DNA from: Erysipelotrichaceae bacterium
GTDB lineage: Bacteria > Bacillota_I > Bacilli_A > Erysipelotrichales > Erysipelotrichaceae
DNA: 64,000 bases
Reading direction: 5' to 3'
Assembly: GCA_030526485.1 (NCBI GenBank)
Contig: JAUNCS010000001.1
Coordinates: 1-64,000 of the forward strand
Position numbers and translations under genes: made by a program. Shown here piece after piece: positions 1 to 8,668 of this stretch. The first letter of the stretch is position 1. Every line of letters begins with the position of its first letter. The notes below the pieces were generated by a model. It made no database searches. It had not been told where the DNA came from and was given only the letters and a program-made list of their open reading frames with translations.

Positions 1-262
1 TTAGTTACTCATCCTATCGATCAGGACGAACGACTAAATCCGCGGTGCCACCTGTTTTGCCTAAAGCCACTTGTTCAATGGTCTAATAACCATCTCTCTA
101 CTAACGTAAGATATCCGGCTCATCTACTCAATTTCTTTTTCGACTCGCAGCTGTTAGAGTGTTTTTTCATAATTACCTTCATACCAGTTTCCACCACACA
201 CTGGCTCTCTATAAATCGGGTAAGAATTACTTCTCTCCGTCGTCGCTTATTAAAAATATGTT
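1..262 (-). promoter_or_regulatory. T-box riboswitch leader (gene lies left of the window)
   Basis: Read on the minus strand this stretch has the hallmarks of a T-box leader. A Stem I AGAGAG box complements 203-210 and is followed by GGTGGAAAC and a GAAG segment. The invariant T-box AGGTGGCACCGCGG complements 40-53, and a terminator-like hairpin TCGTCCT/AGGATGA complements 9-29. T-boxes sense uncharged tRNA and control aminoacyl-tRNA synthetase or amino-acid genes. The specifier codon falls in an A-rich run before ACTCT; AAC or AAA (Asn or Lys) are possible but I cannot fix it. The regulated gene lies beyond position 1, so its identity is unknown. Confidence 0.88.
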
Positions 263-265
263 TTT

Positions 266-294
266 ATAATAATCCTGTTTTTTTGACATTACAA
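266..294 (-). promoter_or_regulatory. Promoter of the T-box transcript
   Basis: On the minus strand a TTGTAA -35 box (complement of 289-294) and a TATTAT -10 box (complement of 266-271) are separated by 17 bp. Transcription would begin just before the T-box Stem I. The remaining DNA from about 295 to 488, between this promoter and pyrG, is very AT-rich. It contains short palindromes, such as TTTCAT/ATGAAA and ATTTCA/TGAAAT near 313-345, but I see no clear pyrG promoter or attenuator in it. Confidence 0.6.
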
Positions 295-488
295 TACCCA
301 AATTGAAAAAATTTCATATATTTATGAAAATTATTTCAAATGAAATTATTTCTACTAAAAAGGGGATAATTCAAATCTTATTCTAATTTTTCTTTAAAAA
401 ATAGTCTATAATTTTTTATTTTTTTTAAATAAAATTTGAAATATATTTTTGTTTGAAAGAAATTATTTCAAGCAAGAGGAGAAAAAAT

Positions 489-2078
489 ATGGCAACAAAA
501 TATGTATTTGTAACTGGTGGCGTGGTATCAGGACTTGGTAAAGGTATCACAGCTGCTTCTTTAGGCAGATTATTAAAAGCGCGTCATTATAAGGTGACTA
601 TGCAGAAGTTTGACCCTTATTTAAATATTGATCCAGGCACTATGAACCCTGTTCAGCATGGCGAAGTATTTGTAACTGATGATGGGGCAGAAACCGATCT
701 GGATTTAGGTCACTATGAAAGATTTATAAATGAAAACTTAACTAAGCAGTCAAATGTTACTTCTGGTAAGGTTTACTGGTCAGTATTACAAAAGGAAAGA
801 AAAGGTGAATATGGCGGTGGCACTGTTCAGATCATTCCCCATGTGACTAATGAGATTAAATCAAGATTCTATGTCAATGAAGAGGATGATTTAAAGATAG
901 CTATTATTGAGGTTGGTGGCACTGTTGGTGATATTGAGTCGCAACCATATTTAGAGTCAATCAGACAGTTTAGACAGGAAGTTGGTGAAGAAAACACCTG
1001 TCTTATTCATGTAACCTTGATTCCATATTTAAATTCTTCTCAAGAGTTAAAGACTAAGCCAACACAGATGTCAGTTAAAGAATTACAGTCTATTGGCTTA
1101 CAGCCGGATGTAATTGTCTGTCGTTGTGAGCATCCTCTTGATGATGGCATTAAGAATAAGATTTCTCTTTTCTGTAATGTTAAGAAAGAGTGTGTACTGG
1201 AAAATAGGGATCTTGAATATCTGTATGAAGTACCACTGGTTATGGAAGAAGAAGGCTTGGCTAAAGTTGTTTTAGATAAATTACAGCTTGAAGATACCGA
1301 GGTTCATCTAAGAACCTGGAGAACTATGGTTGATAATATGAAAAATCCGGACAAGGATGTAAGAATAGCTATTGTTGGTAAGTATGTAAGTCTGCATGAT
1401 GCCTATATTTCAGTAGTTGAAGCCTTAAAACATGCCGGTTTTAAATATCGAGCACGAATTGATTTTAAGTGGGTAGATTCGGAAACTGTTACTTATGAAA
1501 ATGTTGAAGATGTATTAGGCGATGTGGATGGCATACTGGTGCCTGGTGGTTTTGGTAATCGTGGTATTGAAGGTAAGATTTGTGCTATCAACTATGCCAG
1601 AACGCATAAAAAACCATTCCTTGGTCTATGCTTGGGTATGCAGTTATCAATTGTGGAATTTGCCAGAAATGTATTGGGATATGCGGATGCCAATAGTATG
1701 GAAATCGATCCAAGCACTACTCATCCAATGATTCATATCATGCCTGATAAAGATGGCTTGGATTTAGGTGGTACTTTAAGACTTGGTTCTTATCCATGTG
1801 TCTTAGAAAAGGATAGCTTGGCTCATAAACTGTATGGTGAAGAAGTCATCAACGAAAGACATCGTCACCGTTATGAAGTAAATAATGAATATCGCGATGA
1901 ATTAAGCAGAAATGGTTTGAGTCTATGTGGTAAGTCTCCAGATGGTGTGATAGTTGAAATGTGCGAAATCAAGGATCATCCATTCTTTATCGCAACCCAG
2001 GCTCATCCAGAATTGAAGTCTCGTCCAAATCATCCTCATCCATTATTTGTGGGTTTGATTGAGGCTTGTCTTAAATAA
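489..2078 (+). CDS. pyrG: CTP synthase
   Basis: This enzyme makes CTP from UTP, ATP and glutamine, the last step of pyrimidine nucleotide synthesis in the cytoplasm. The 530-residue protein has the usual length. The N-terminal synthetase domain begins with [12 protein letters not shown]. The C-terminal class I amidotransferase domain shows the nucleophile Cys381 in GLCLGMQ and the His506/Glu508 pair in AHPELKSRP. The start at 489 is preferred over an upstream in-frame ATG at 453 because an AGGAG site lies just before it and family members begin near this residue. The gene stands alone between the T-box promoter region and murQ. No GGGC-type CTP attenuation leader was recognised. Confidence 0.97.
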   Translation: MATKYVFVTGGVVSGLGKGITAASLGRLLKARHYKVTMQKFDPYLNIDPGTMNPVQHGEVFVTDDGAETDLDLGHYERFINENLTKQSNVTSGKVYWSVLQKERKGEYGGGTVQIIPHVTNEIKSRFYVNEEDDLKIAIIEVGGTVGDIESQPYLESIRQFRQEVGEENTCLIHVTLIPYLNSSQELKTKPTQMSVKELQSIGLQPDVIVCRCEHPLDDGIKNKISLFCNVKKECVLENRDLEYLYEVPLVMEEEGLAKVVLDKLQLEDTEVHLRTWRTMVDNMKNPDKDVRIAIVGKYVSLHDAYISVVEALKHAGFKYRARIDFKWVDSETVTYENVEDVLGDVDGILVPGGFGNRGIEGKICAINYARTHKKPFLGLCLGMQLSIVEFARNVLGYADANSMEIDPSTTHPMIHIMPDKDGLDLGGTLRLGSYPCVLEKDSLAHKLYGEEVINERHRHRYEVNNEYRDELSRNGLSLCGKSPDGVIVEMCEIKDHPFFIATQAHPELKSRPNHPHPLFVGLIEACLK

Positions 2079-2158
2079 ATACCAAAAGGGTATTATTTGT
2101 TGAAACAAAATACCAAAGAAATAAAAATTATTGAAACATTTGTACCAAAACATATACG
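2070..2158 (+). promoter_or_regulatory. murQ promoter with operator-like repeats of 31-bp period
   Basis: ATACCAAAAGGGTAT (2079-2093) is an inverted repeat directly after the pyrG stop codon. Related ATACCAAA and GTACCAAAA copies start at 2110 and 2142, giving spacings of 31 and 32 bp. TGAAAC copies at 2101 and 2132 repeat with the same period. TTGAAA at 2131-2136 can serve as -35 with TATACG at 2153-2158 as -10. The same ATACC-N5-GGTAT palindrome lies in the rpiR/PTS intergenic region, so a shared regulator, probably the adjacent RpiR protein, is inferred. Confidence 0.6.
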
Positions 2159-2186
2159 ATGATGATGAAGATATAAGGGGTGCAAT

Positions 2187-3083
2187 ATGTTAGATTTAAC
2201 AAAATTTACAACCGAAAGAAGAAATCCGGATTCTATGAATCTGGATGAAATGACTTCATTAGAAATTGTTACTCTAATGAATAATGAAGATAAAAAAGTA
2301 CCAGAAGCTATTTCAACAATACTTCCAGAAATTGCCTTATTGGTAGATAAAACAGCTAAAGCTTTTGAAGAAGGTGGCCGTCTGGTCTATATGGGAGCAG
2401 GAACAAGTGGCCGGTTAGGTGTACTTGATGCCTCAGAATGTCCACCAACCTATGGTGTTGATCCTGATATGGTAGTTGGCTTGATAGCCGGTGGCGATAG
2501 AGCTTTAAGATTTCCAATTGAAGGGGCAGAAGATTCCAAAGAGTTAGGTAAGGAAGATTTAATTAAGATTAACTTAACAAATAAGGATGTGGTGGTAGGT
2601 ATTGCGGCCAGCGGTCGTACACCTTATGTTATAGGTGGCTTGGAATATGCCAAGGAAATTGGTGCTTATACGGCAGCTATTGCCTGCAACAAGAATACAG
2701 CTATTGGTCAAACTGCTGATCTGGCTCTAGAAGCTGAAGCAGGTCCTGAAATCTTAACTGGCTCTACCAGATTAAAGTCCGGTACAACTCAAAAGCTGAT
2801 TCTTAATATGATTACTACCGCTTCAATGGTACGTATTGGCAAGGCTTATCAGAATCTGATGGTTGATGTCCAACAGAGTAATGAGAAACTGCAGAGACGC
2901 GCTGAAAATATTGTGATTGAAGCTACAGGCATCGAAAGAGAAGAAGCGCGTACATATATTGATAAGGCCAGCGGCAGTGTTAAATTAGCCATTGTCATGG
3001 TGCTTACAGGTAAGGATGTAAATGTAGCTAAGGATCTATTGTCTAGAAACAAAGGTCACGTTAAAGCTTGCATAAAGAAATAA
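2187..3083 (+). CDS. murQ: N-acetylmuramic acid 6-phosphate etherase
   Basis: MurQ cleaves the lactyl ether of MurNAc-6-phosphate to give GlcNAc-6-phosphate and D-lactate, in peptidoglycan sugar salvage. The 298-residue protein has the family length and shows the SIS-domain signature [19 protein letters not shown], in which Glu84 matches the catalytic glutamate. A second SIS phosphate-binding segment, [11 protein letters not shown], follows, and a helical C-terminal domain ends the protein. ATG at 2187 has an AAGGGG site eight bases upstream. The neighbouring SIS-type regulator and the PTS operon carrying the same operator-like palindrome support a shared role in amino-sugar use. No MurP-type glucose-family EIIBC is present in the window. 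Confidence 0.95.
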   Translation: MLDLTKFTTERRNPDSMNLDEMTSLEIVTLMNNEDKKVPEAISTILPEIALLVDKTAKAFEEGGRLVYMGAGTSGRLGVLDASECPPTYGVDPDMVVGLIAGGDRALRFPIEGAEDSKELGKEDLIKINLTNKDVVVGIAASGRTPYVIGGLEYAKEIGAYTAAIACNKNTAIGQTADLALEAEAGPEILTGSTRLKSGTTQKLILNMITTASMVRIGKAYQNLMVDVQQSNEKLQRRAENIVIEATGIEREEARTYIDKASGSVKLAIVMVLTGKDVNVAKDLLSRNKGHVKACIKK

Positions 3084-3110
3084 GGTCATCGTTAAGCGAT
3101 GACCTTCTCT
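3082..3110. terminator. Bidirectional terminator between murQ and rpiR
   Basis: A perfect 10-bp stem, AAGGTCATCG/CGATGACCTT with a 5-nt loop (3082-3106), overlaps the murQ stop codon and is followed by TCTCTTT. It lies between convergent genes and can act on both strands. Confidence 0.8.
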
Positions 3111-3965
3111 TTAAAATATTTCACTAGCATTTTTCTTCATATGTGTCTTAGTTAGATTCATAGTAGCTTCTTCATAGTATTTTGAACAATACAGATTAAA
3201 TAAGATATCTAAAAGATTTAATTGAGATATTCTTGAAGACATGGTGCCACAGGAAAACATTGATTCATTTGATGATGAATTCAAGACGTAATCACAGTTC
3301 TTTGAAAGCGAAGTTTCGCCATATCTGGTGATGGCCACACAGATTCCTTCTTTTTCCTTGGCAATCTGATTGATTTCGAGAATTTCTTCAGTCTCACCAG
3401 AATAGGAAATAAAGATACAGATATCACCTTTCTTAACATTTAGGGCATTAATAATCTGGGTGTGATATTCACTGGTGAAGTTGGCGTGTTTACCAAGTCT
3501 TAACATTTTTAAGAAGAAGTCGTTACAGGCTTCAAGAGATGCGCCTAGACCAAAAAGATTAATAGTATTGGCATCATGAATCTTTTCAACTACTTCATCT
3601 AAAACTTTATCGTCAATCAGATGACGGGTATCGATTAGTGACTGGATATTGTTGTTGGTAGTCTTTTCAATAATTAAGGCTGTGCTATCCAGGGCGGTTA
3701 CATTCTCTTCGGAATGTTTATCTTCCTGGCCAATAGTAACCAGTTCAGTTAATAAGGCGTGTTTAAATTCTTTATAGCCATCATAGCCAATCAGTTTGCA
3801 TAGTCTTAAAACTGAACTTGGCGATGAATAAGAATTGGCTGCCAGTTTCTGAATCGATAGTTTAGTTACTTCTTCAGGGTGGGCCAGAATATATTTGATT
3901 ATTTCTTTTTCAACATTATTAGCGGTAGGTGATACTTCCCTTAACATGATTAATGGACTTTTCAT
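3111..3965 (-). CDS. RpiR/MurR-family transcriptional regulator with SIS domain
   Basis: This 284-residue protein has an N-terminal RpiR-type helix-turn-helix (about residues 1-75, with SIQKLAANSYSSPSSVLRLC) and a C-terminal SIS sugar-phosphate-binding domain (TINLFGLGAS and IFISYSGETEEIL). Family members repress or activate sugar-phosphate catabolic genes and sense a phosphorylated sugar through the SIS domain. It lies between murQ (convergent) and the PTS operon (divergent), and palindromes of the same sequence flank both. I infer that it controls both units with an amino-sugar phosphate, possibly MurNAc-6-P, as effector. AAGGAG precedes the ATG, and one palindrome (3979-3993) abuts that site, which suggests autoregulation. 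Confidence 0.9.
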   Translation of the reverse strand: MKSPLIMLREVSPTANNVEKEIIKYILAHPEEVTKLSIQKLAANSYSSPSSVLRLCKLIGYDGYKEFKHALLTELVTIGQEDKHSEENVTALDSTALIIEKTTNNNIQSLIDTRHLIDDKVLDEVVEKIHDANTINLFGLGASLEACNDFFLKMLRLGKHANFTSEYHTQIINALNVKKGDICIFISYSGETEEILEINQIAKEKEGICVAITRYGETSLSKNCDYVLNSSSNESMFSCGTMSSRISQLNLLDILFNLYCSKYYEEATMNLTKTHMKKNASEIF

Positions 3966-3969
3966 TTAT

Positions 3970-4081
3970 GGTCTCCTTATACCAAAATGGTATGTTTTTA
4001 TGAAATAAAGTTCCAAAGAATTATAAAACGATGAAACAATATCCTGTATTCATTATAATGAAAGCGTATACAAAAGGGTAC
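3970..4081 (+). promoter_or_regulatory. Divergent rpiR/PTS promoter with phased operator motifs
   Basis: ATACCAAAATGGTAT (3979-3993) is nearly identical to the palindrome before murQ. GTTCCAAAG begins 31 bp later at 4010. TGAAAT at 4001 and TGAAAC at 4032 are also 31 bp apart. ATGAAA (4031-4036) and TATAAT (4054-4059), 17 bp apart, form the plus-strand promoter. A degenerate copy, TATACAAAAGGGTAC (4067-4081), sits at the expected transcript start and covers the ribosome binding site of the GNAT gene. Confidence 0.6.
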
Positions 4082-4086
4082 TAATT

Positions 4087-5025
4087 ATGGAAATAAAACA
4101 GTATTTACAAGAATATGAGGGTCAGGTAGTAGATTTGTGGAATCGCTGTTGTACATTTGATCCGATTGATATTAAAAAATTTAGAAAACAGGCTTTGTTT
4201 GATGATAACTTCAATCCTGAATTATCTTGGGTAGCCCTGGATGGTGATAAGGTAGTTGGCTATATTCTGGCGATGAAAAGAATATTCCCATATCTTGAAA
4301 GAGGCACCGAACCTGAAAGAGGCTGGATTGATGTGATGTTTGTTGATAAAGAATATCGTCGACAGGGCATTGGTACAAAATTATTAAAACTGGCAGAAGA
4401 TAAATTAAAGGAAATGGGTGCTAAGAATATTACCTTAGCTGCTTATTCACCTTCTTACTTCTTCTGGGGCCTTGATCCTGATCATTATCCTGAATCTATC
4501 GCTTTCTTTGAGAAACATGGCTATAAGGGTTATGAAGAACACTTCTCAATGGGTAAGGATTTACATGGATTTGAGATTCCCGAAAAGACTAAGGAAAAGA
4601 TTAAGGCTGCTGAAGAAAAAGGTTACAAGTTCATTAATTTCGATTACAAGTATTCAATTGAACTGCTGGAATTTATGAAGAATGAATTTGGCGGTGGCTG
4701 GAAGCGCAATGCTCTGATGGCTATGCAGAATAATACAGCTGAAGATGTCTTATTCCTGGTTTTGAATAAAGATGGAAAAATCTGTGGCTGTTGTAATCGT
4801 GCAATCGATGGCAATCCAATGCGTTTTGGACCTATCGGTATCGCTAAGTCTGAAAGAAATGCTGGTTTAGGCTCAATACTCTTAGATATGGTTTGTTTCG
4901 AGATGTGCAAAAAAGGAATATATAGAATGTTCTTTATCACTACTGATGAACCAGGTCGCAGATATTATGAGAGAAATGGTTTAACAGTCTTTAGAAGATT
5001 TATTACATATAAGAAGGAGATTTAA
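4087..5025 (+). CDS. Tandem-domain GNAT family N-acetyltransferase
   Basis: This 312-residue protein contains two GNAT folds. The first has the acetyl-CoA pyrophosphate loop RRQGIG (91-96). The second has a looser RNAGLG loop (257-262), so only the first may be fully active. GNAT enzymes transfer acetyl groups from acetyl-CoA to amines; the substrate cannot be read from the sequence. It is the first gene of an operon with a PIG-L deacetylase-like protein (2 nt gap) and mannose-type PTS genes, so an amino sugar or amino-sugar-derived substrate is plausible. The short leader (about 20 nt) carries an AAAAGGG site that overlaps a possible operator. Confidence 0.85.
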   Translation: MEIKQYLQEYEGQVVDLWNRCCTFDPIDIKKFRKQALFDDNFNPELSWVALDGDKVVGYILAMKRIFPYLERGTEPERGWIDVMFVDKEYRRQGIGTKLLKLAEDKLKEMGAKNITLAAYSPSYFFWGLDPDHYPESIAFFEKHGYKGYEEHFSMGKDLHGFEIPEKTKEKIKAAEEKGYKFINFDYKYSIELLEFMKNEFGGGWKRNALMAMQNNTAEDVLFLVLNKDGKICGCCNRAIDGNPMRFGPIGIAKSERNAGLGSILLDMVCFEMCKKGIYRMFFITTDEPGRRYYERNGLTVFRRFITYKKEI

Positions 5026-5027
5026 AA

Positions 5028-5708
5028 ATGAGTGAATTTAAAAGAGTAGTATCTGTTGGCGCTCATAGTTTGGACGCTGAATTAATGGGTGGACCTTTAC
5101 TTCTTAAATACGCTAAAGAGGGCGCTCATGTAACTTGTATTCATGTTACCCAGGGTCGTCTGGAAGATCCTAACGCTACTAAGGAAGAATGTGATGCATA
5201 CTTAAAAACATTACTTGATCAGAATAAGGAGGCAGCTGCTCATCTTGGTGGTGATTCTATCTGGCTGGGTTATGTAAGTTCTAATATGCCTTCGTTAAAT
5301 GAATTTGCTGATCGCATGGAAAAGTATTTCACTGAAGAAAAAGTCGATTTAGTTATTACCCACTGGCGCGGTTCAATGCATCCCCGTCATATCAATACCC
5401 ATGATGCAGTAACAGAAGCTGTTAAGAGAATGCGTCGTAAGGGTTCAAATATTCAGTTATTATATGGTGAAACATTTGAAGATCTGGTTGGTTTTATCCC
5501 GCAGTCTTATTTCGTATTAAAACAGGAAGAAGTAGACCAGTGGTATAAGGCTTTAAATACTTACACAGTATTTAGAGGTGGAGTCAATAACTTCCCATAC
5601 CAGCAATATTATCCAACTAATCTAAAAGTAAGAGCTATTGAAGCAGGATCTGATGGTCCAACTGTATGTTATATGCATGCAAGTTTAATTGAAAATAAAT
5701 TATTCTAG
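5028..5708 (+). CDS. PIG-L family deacetylase-like protein with altered active site
   Basis: PIG-L/LmbE proteins are zinc-dependent N-deacetylases of GlcNAc-type substrates. This 226-residue protein keeps the zinc ligands His13 and Asp16 of the usual AHPDDE motif and a downstream HPRHINTH segment. The motif itself reads AHSLDAE, so the residue matching the usual general-base aspartate is Leu15. It may use another base, belong to a divergent subfamily or be a non-catalytic binder. It lies between the GNAT gene and PTS genes with an AAGGAG site, and is probably co-transcribed. A role in processing the imported sugar is inferred from context. Confidence 0.82.
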   Translation: MSEFKRVVSVGAHSLDAELMGGPLLLKYAKEGAHVTCIHVTQGRLEDPNATKEECDAYLKTLLDQNKEAAAHLGGDSIWLGYVSSNMPSLNEFADRMEKYFTEEKVDLVITHWRGSMHPRHINTHDAVTEAVKRMRRKGSNIQLLYGETFEDLVGFIPQSYFVLKQEEVDQWYKALNTYTVFRGGVNNFPYQQYYPTNLKVRAIEAGSDGPTVCYMHASLIENKLF

Positions 5709-5718
5709 GAGAAAACAC

Positions 5719-6207
5719 ATGGGAAAGGTTTATGTAAGAGTAGATGACCGTTTAATTCATGGTCAGACTGTAGTCAGTTGGGGTCCAACATTAGGTATTA
5801 AGGAAATCATTGGTATTGATGATGTCAGTGCCAAGAATCCAATGTTGAAGTCAATAATGACTATGGGTGTTCCAAAGAACTTTAAAACAGAGATTGTGAC
5901 AAGCGAAGAAGCTTTACCATTGCTTGCTAAGGAAAGTGATGATACTCGACTTGTTATTGTGAAATTCCCTTCAGTTTTAGAAAAGATTAAGGAAGGGATT
6001 AAGGGTTGCGAAGTAATCTATTTAGGTAATATCGCAAAAAGACCCGATACAAATCATCAGTTAAGTGGCGCTACTGGTATCTTCTTTCTAAGTGATGATG
6101 ATATTAGAGTTGTTGATGATTTAGTTAATTCAGGTTTCAAGGTTTGTTTCCAGCAATTGCCAAACACCAGCTTGACAGAGTGGGCAGACTTTAAAAAACA
6201 AATATAA
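5719..6207 (+). CDS. PTS mannose/fructose/sorbose family EIIB
   Basis: This 162-residue protein is the cytoplasmic phosphocarrier of a mannose-family PTS. The VRVDDRLIHGQ motif places the phosphorylated histidine at residue 14. The start at 5719 is chosen because AGGAG lies just upstream; an in-frame ATG at 5689 would overlap the previous gene and precede the conserved N-terminus. EIIC and EIID follow directly. No EIIA gene is present in the operon or elsewhere in the window, so phosphate must come from an EIIA encoded elsewhere. Substrate is unknown; the neighbourhood suggests an amino sugar. Confidence 0.93.
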   Translation: MGKVYVRVDDRLIHGQTVVSWGPTLGIKEIIGIDDVSAKNPMLKSIMTMGVPKNFKTEIVTSEEALPLLAKESDDTRLVIVKFPSVLEKIKEGIKGCEVIYLGNIAKRPDTNHQLSGATGIFFLSDDDIRVVDDLVNSGFKVCFQQLPNTSLTEWADFKKQI

Positions 6208-6235
6208 ATAATAATATTTTAGGAGGATTATTTAA

Positions 6236-7009
6236 ATGAACACAGTTCAAATTATTTTGGTAGCACTGTTCGTTTATCTGGGTTCAATCGGTTCAATTGT
6301 GGGTAATACAATCGGCTGGTACGCTTTAGGTAGACCTTTAGTTGCTTCATTTATCGTTGGTTTAATTACTGGCGATATGCAGGATGCAATGATCGTTGGT
6401 ATCCCACTACAAATCATGTACATGGGTAACGTTACTCCTGGTGGCGCTGTTGCCTGGGATTTATCTTATGCAACTTATATCGGTACTGCTGGTGCAATTA
6501 TGTTTGGTAGAGGCGCTGGTGCCACTGAACTGATTGGTCTTGCGGTAGTATTTGCTGGTATTGGTGGTTTAGTTGGTCAGTTAATGTGGAACGTATCATA
6601 TGCATTAAACCTTCCATTAAACCGTATCGCTAAGAAATATGCTGATGAAGGTGACACTAAACATATGTTTGTTCCAAACGTAGTTGGTGGTCAGCTAATT
6701 GGTTTTATCTGCAGATTTGTTCCAGCTATGATCGTTTTAACAGCTTTATCAGTTGGTTCTTCACAAGCTGATTTCGCTAACTTAATTCCTAGCTGGTTAA
6801 CAACTACATTATCAGTATTTGGTGGTATGATGGCTTCCCTAGGTATGGGTATCATCTTATCATTCCTGGTTAAGAAGGGCTGGCATTATGCAGTATTCTT
6901 AGCAGGATTTATTCTAGTTACTTATTTCAATTTATCAACAATGGCAGTAGCTGTTGTAGCTATTATCGTTGGTGTCTGCTACTACAACGTAGTTACTAAG
7001 GAGGCTTAA
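6236..7009 (+). CDS. PTS mannose/fructose/sorbose family EIIC
   Basis: This 257-residue polytopic membrane protein forms part of the sugar channel. It shows the conserved family region GDMQDAMIVGIPLQIMYMGNVTPGG split across adjacent helices (residues about 45-70) and alternating hydrophobic segments throughout. AGGAGG precedes the ATG by a normal distance. It is followed after one base by the EIID gene, the usual order for this PTS family. Substrate specificity cannot be read from sequence alone. Confidence 0.94.
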   Translation: MNTVQIILVALFVYLGSIGSIVGNTIGWYALGRPLVASFIVGLITGDMQDAMIVGIPLQIMYMGNVTPGGAVAWDLSYATYIGTAGAIMFGRGAGATELIGLAVVFAGIGGLVGQLMWNVSYALNLPLNRIAKKYADEGDTKHMFVPNVVGGQLIGFICRFVPAMIVLTALSVGSSQADFANLIPSWLTTTLSVFGGMMASLGMGIILSFLVKKGWHYAVFLAGFILVTYFNLSTMAVAVVAIIVGVCYYNVVTKEA

Positions 7010-7010
7010 G

Positions 7011-7880
7011 ATGGCTAAGAAAATTAGTGAAAAAACATTAAAGAAATCATTCTTTAACTGGTTCTTCTGGAATGGTTGTTCACAACAGGCTGAATCAATG
7101 CTGGGTATGGCCTTTGGTCAGTCTATGGCTCCAGTAATCGAAGAATTATACGATACAAAGGAAGAAAGAGCAGCTGCTTTAAATAGACATATCACATTAT
7201 TCAATACTGAATCACAGGTTGGTTCAATCTGTAATGGTATTACTTGTGCATTGGAAGAAGCTAATGCGAATGGCCAGTGTACACCTGAAGTTATTGAATC
7301 TGTAAAGGTTGCCTTGATTGGCCCTACCTCTGCCATTGGTGACTCTTTATGGGTAGCAACCATCATTCCTATCTTATTAACTGTATGTCTATCAATTTCT
7401 GAAGCTGCAGCAGGAGCTGCTTGGGCAGGTGCTCTTCTTTATTTGGTAGCTTATCCAAGCTTAACTTGCTTACTAAGCTGGAAATTATTCAAACTTGGTT
7501 ATAAGTCAGGTCTAGAAGGTCTTCAGACAATGATGGCTTCTGGTAAGCTTGATCATTTAACTGATACATTATCACTTGTTGGTCTAATCGTAACTGGTGC
7601 TTTAACTGCTTCATTTGTAAGCTGTTCATTACCAATTCAGATCACAAAGACTGTTGTTGACTATACTGGTGCTGATTTAGTAGAAACAACTGCTGTATTA
7701 TTTAATGCAGATAATATGTTAAACGGTATTTTCCCTAAGATTTTACCTTTAGGTTTAACACTTCTTGTTTACTACTTATACTCTAAGAAGAAATGGTCAC
7801 CACTTAAGCTTATGGGTCTAATCCTGGTTATGGCATTAGTTCTAACTGGTTTAGGTTTCGCTACTGGTGTATACGCTTAA
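7011..7880 (+). CDS. PTS mannose/fructose/sorbose family EIID
   Basis: This 289-residue membrane protein pairs with EIIC. The soluble N-terminal half contains the family pattern FNWFFWNGCSQQAESMLG and the conserved GPTSAIGDSLWVATIIPI segment near residue 105. The C-terminal half has several transmembrane helices. It is the last gene of the GNAT/PIG-L/PTS operon; a strong terminator follows. ATG at 7011 overlaps nothing and has a GGAGG site within the end of EIIC. Confidence 0.94.
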   Translation: MAKKISEKTLKKSFFNWFFWNGCSQQAESMLGMAFGQSMAPVIEELYDTKEERAAALNRHITLFNTESQVGSICNGITCALEEANANGQCTPEVIESVKVALIGPTSAIGDSLWVATIIPILLTVCLSISEAAAGAAWAGALLYLVAYPSLTCLLSWKLFKLGYKSGLEGLQTMMASGKLDHLTDTLSLVGLIVTGALTASFVSCSLPIQITKTVVDYTGADLVETTAVLFNADNMLNGIFPKILPLGLTLLVYYLYSKKKWSPLKLMGLILVMALVLTGLGFATGVYA

Positions 7881-7894
7881 TTGATAATATTTAT

Positions 7895-7923
7895 AAGGGG
7901 CGTTTAATCGCCCCTTCTTCTAA
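7895..7923 (+). terminator. Terminator of the PTS operon
   Basis: The stem AAGGGGCG/CGCCCCTT with a 6-nt loop (7895-7916) is followed by CTTCTAATTT. It closes the operon before the next independent gene. Confidence 0.8.
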
Positions 7924-7936
7924 TTTGGAGGCATCT

Positions 7937-8611
7937 ATGTACAAACTTGTAATAGCTATCACAATTCTGATTGTTGTATTCATTATGTTTCTATTTAAAC
8001 TGCGAAAGCAGACAATCAGTGAATTAAATAAGGTTTTATTAATCGATAATAATCCAAAACTATATTTGGAATTATTGAATAATAAGAGATTGAATCTGCT
8101 TTTTGAAAAGGCATCAATTGAACATCTACGATTAAAGGCTTATTTAATTCTTAATGATGAAAAGTTAATTGAAGATAGCTTTGATAAGCTTGATCAAATG
8201 AAACTGTCTAAGGGTGAAAGAGTTGAATATAACACTCTTAAACTTTCTTACTATGCCAAGAAGGTAAATGCAGAGAAGTCAAAAGAGGCTTTAGAAGAGC
8301 TGGAAATCCTTTTAGATAATGCCAGAACCGAAGAGTCTAAAGAAATACTTAAGGATGCGAAAATCATCTATGAAGTATATGTAGCCAAAAACAATACTGT
8401 CCATAAGGAATTACAGAAACTGTCTAAAGAACAGAATGGTTTAAAGAAAGGCATTACTTTATTCAGATTGGCCAAGCTATCTAATTACCAGGGCAATAAT
8501 GATAGTGTAAATAAGTATCTGAATGAGGCCTTAAAGTATTCCAAGGGCAGTACTTATGAACTGATTATTGAGGAATGTCTAAAAGATAATTCCAAGTTGA
8601 ATGAATACTAG
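7937..8611 (+). CDS. Hypothetical single-pass membrane protein
   Basis: This 224-residue protein is not recognised. Residues 1-24 form one hydrophobic N-terminal helix (LVIAITILIVVFIMFLF), followed by a basic stop-transfer region. The rest is a charged, helical domain with regularly spaced leucines that resembles a TPR-like or other alpha-solenoid bundle. A membrane-anchored cytoplasmic domain is the likely topology. The ATG at 7937 is chosen because GGAGG ends five bases before it; a TTG at 7925 lacks this. It is flanked by terminators on both sides and is therefore monocistronic. Confidence 0.75.
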   Translation: MYKLVIAITILIVVFIMFLFKLRKQTISELNKVLLIDNNPKLYLELLNNKRLNLLFEKASIEHLRLKAYLILNDEKLIEDSFDKLDQMKLSKGERVEYNTLKLSYYAKKVNAEKSKEALEELEILLDNARTEESKEILKDAKIIYEVYVAKNNTVHKELQKLSKEQNGLKKGITLFRLAKLSNYQGNNDSVNKYLNEALKYSKGSTYELIIEECLKDNSKLNEY

Positions 8612-8637
8612 TCATCGCCTGATGACTTTTATTTTGT
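8610..8637 (+). terminator. Rho-independent terminator
   Basis: The stem AGTCATC/GATGACT with a GCCT loop (8610-8627) is followed by TTTATTTTG, right after the stop codon of the preceding gene. Confidence 0.8.
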
Positions 8638-8668
8638 TACTATGTAGATATAAAGGAGGTAGTGAATT

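Noticed and set aside
295-488. CTP-sensing attenuator before pyrG
   Set aside because: Neither a GGGC start region nor a terminator hairpin is seen in the AT-rich leader.
1522-1731. Alternative-frame open frame inside pyrG
   Set aside because: It lies wholly inside a strongly conserved gene and has no ribosome site.
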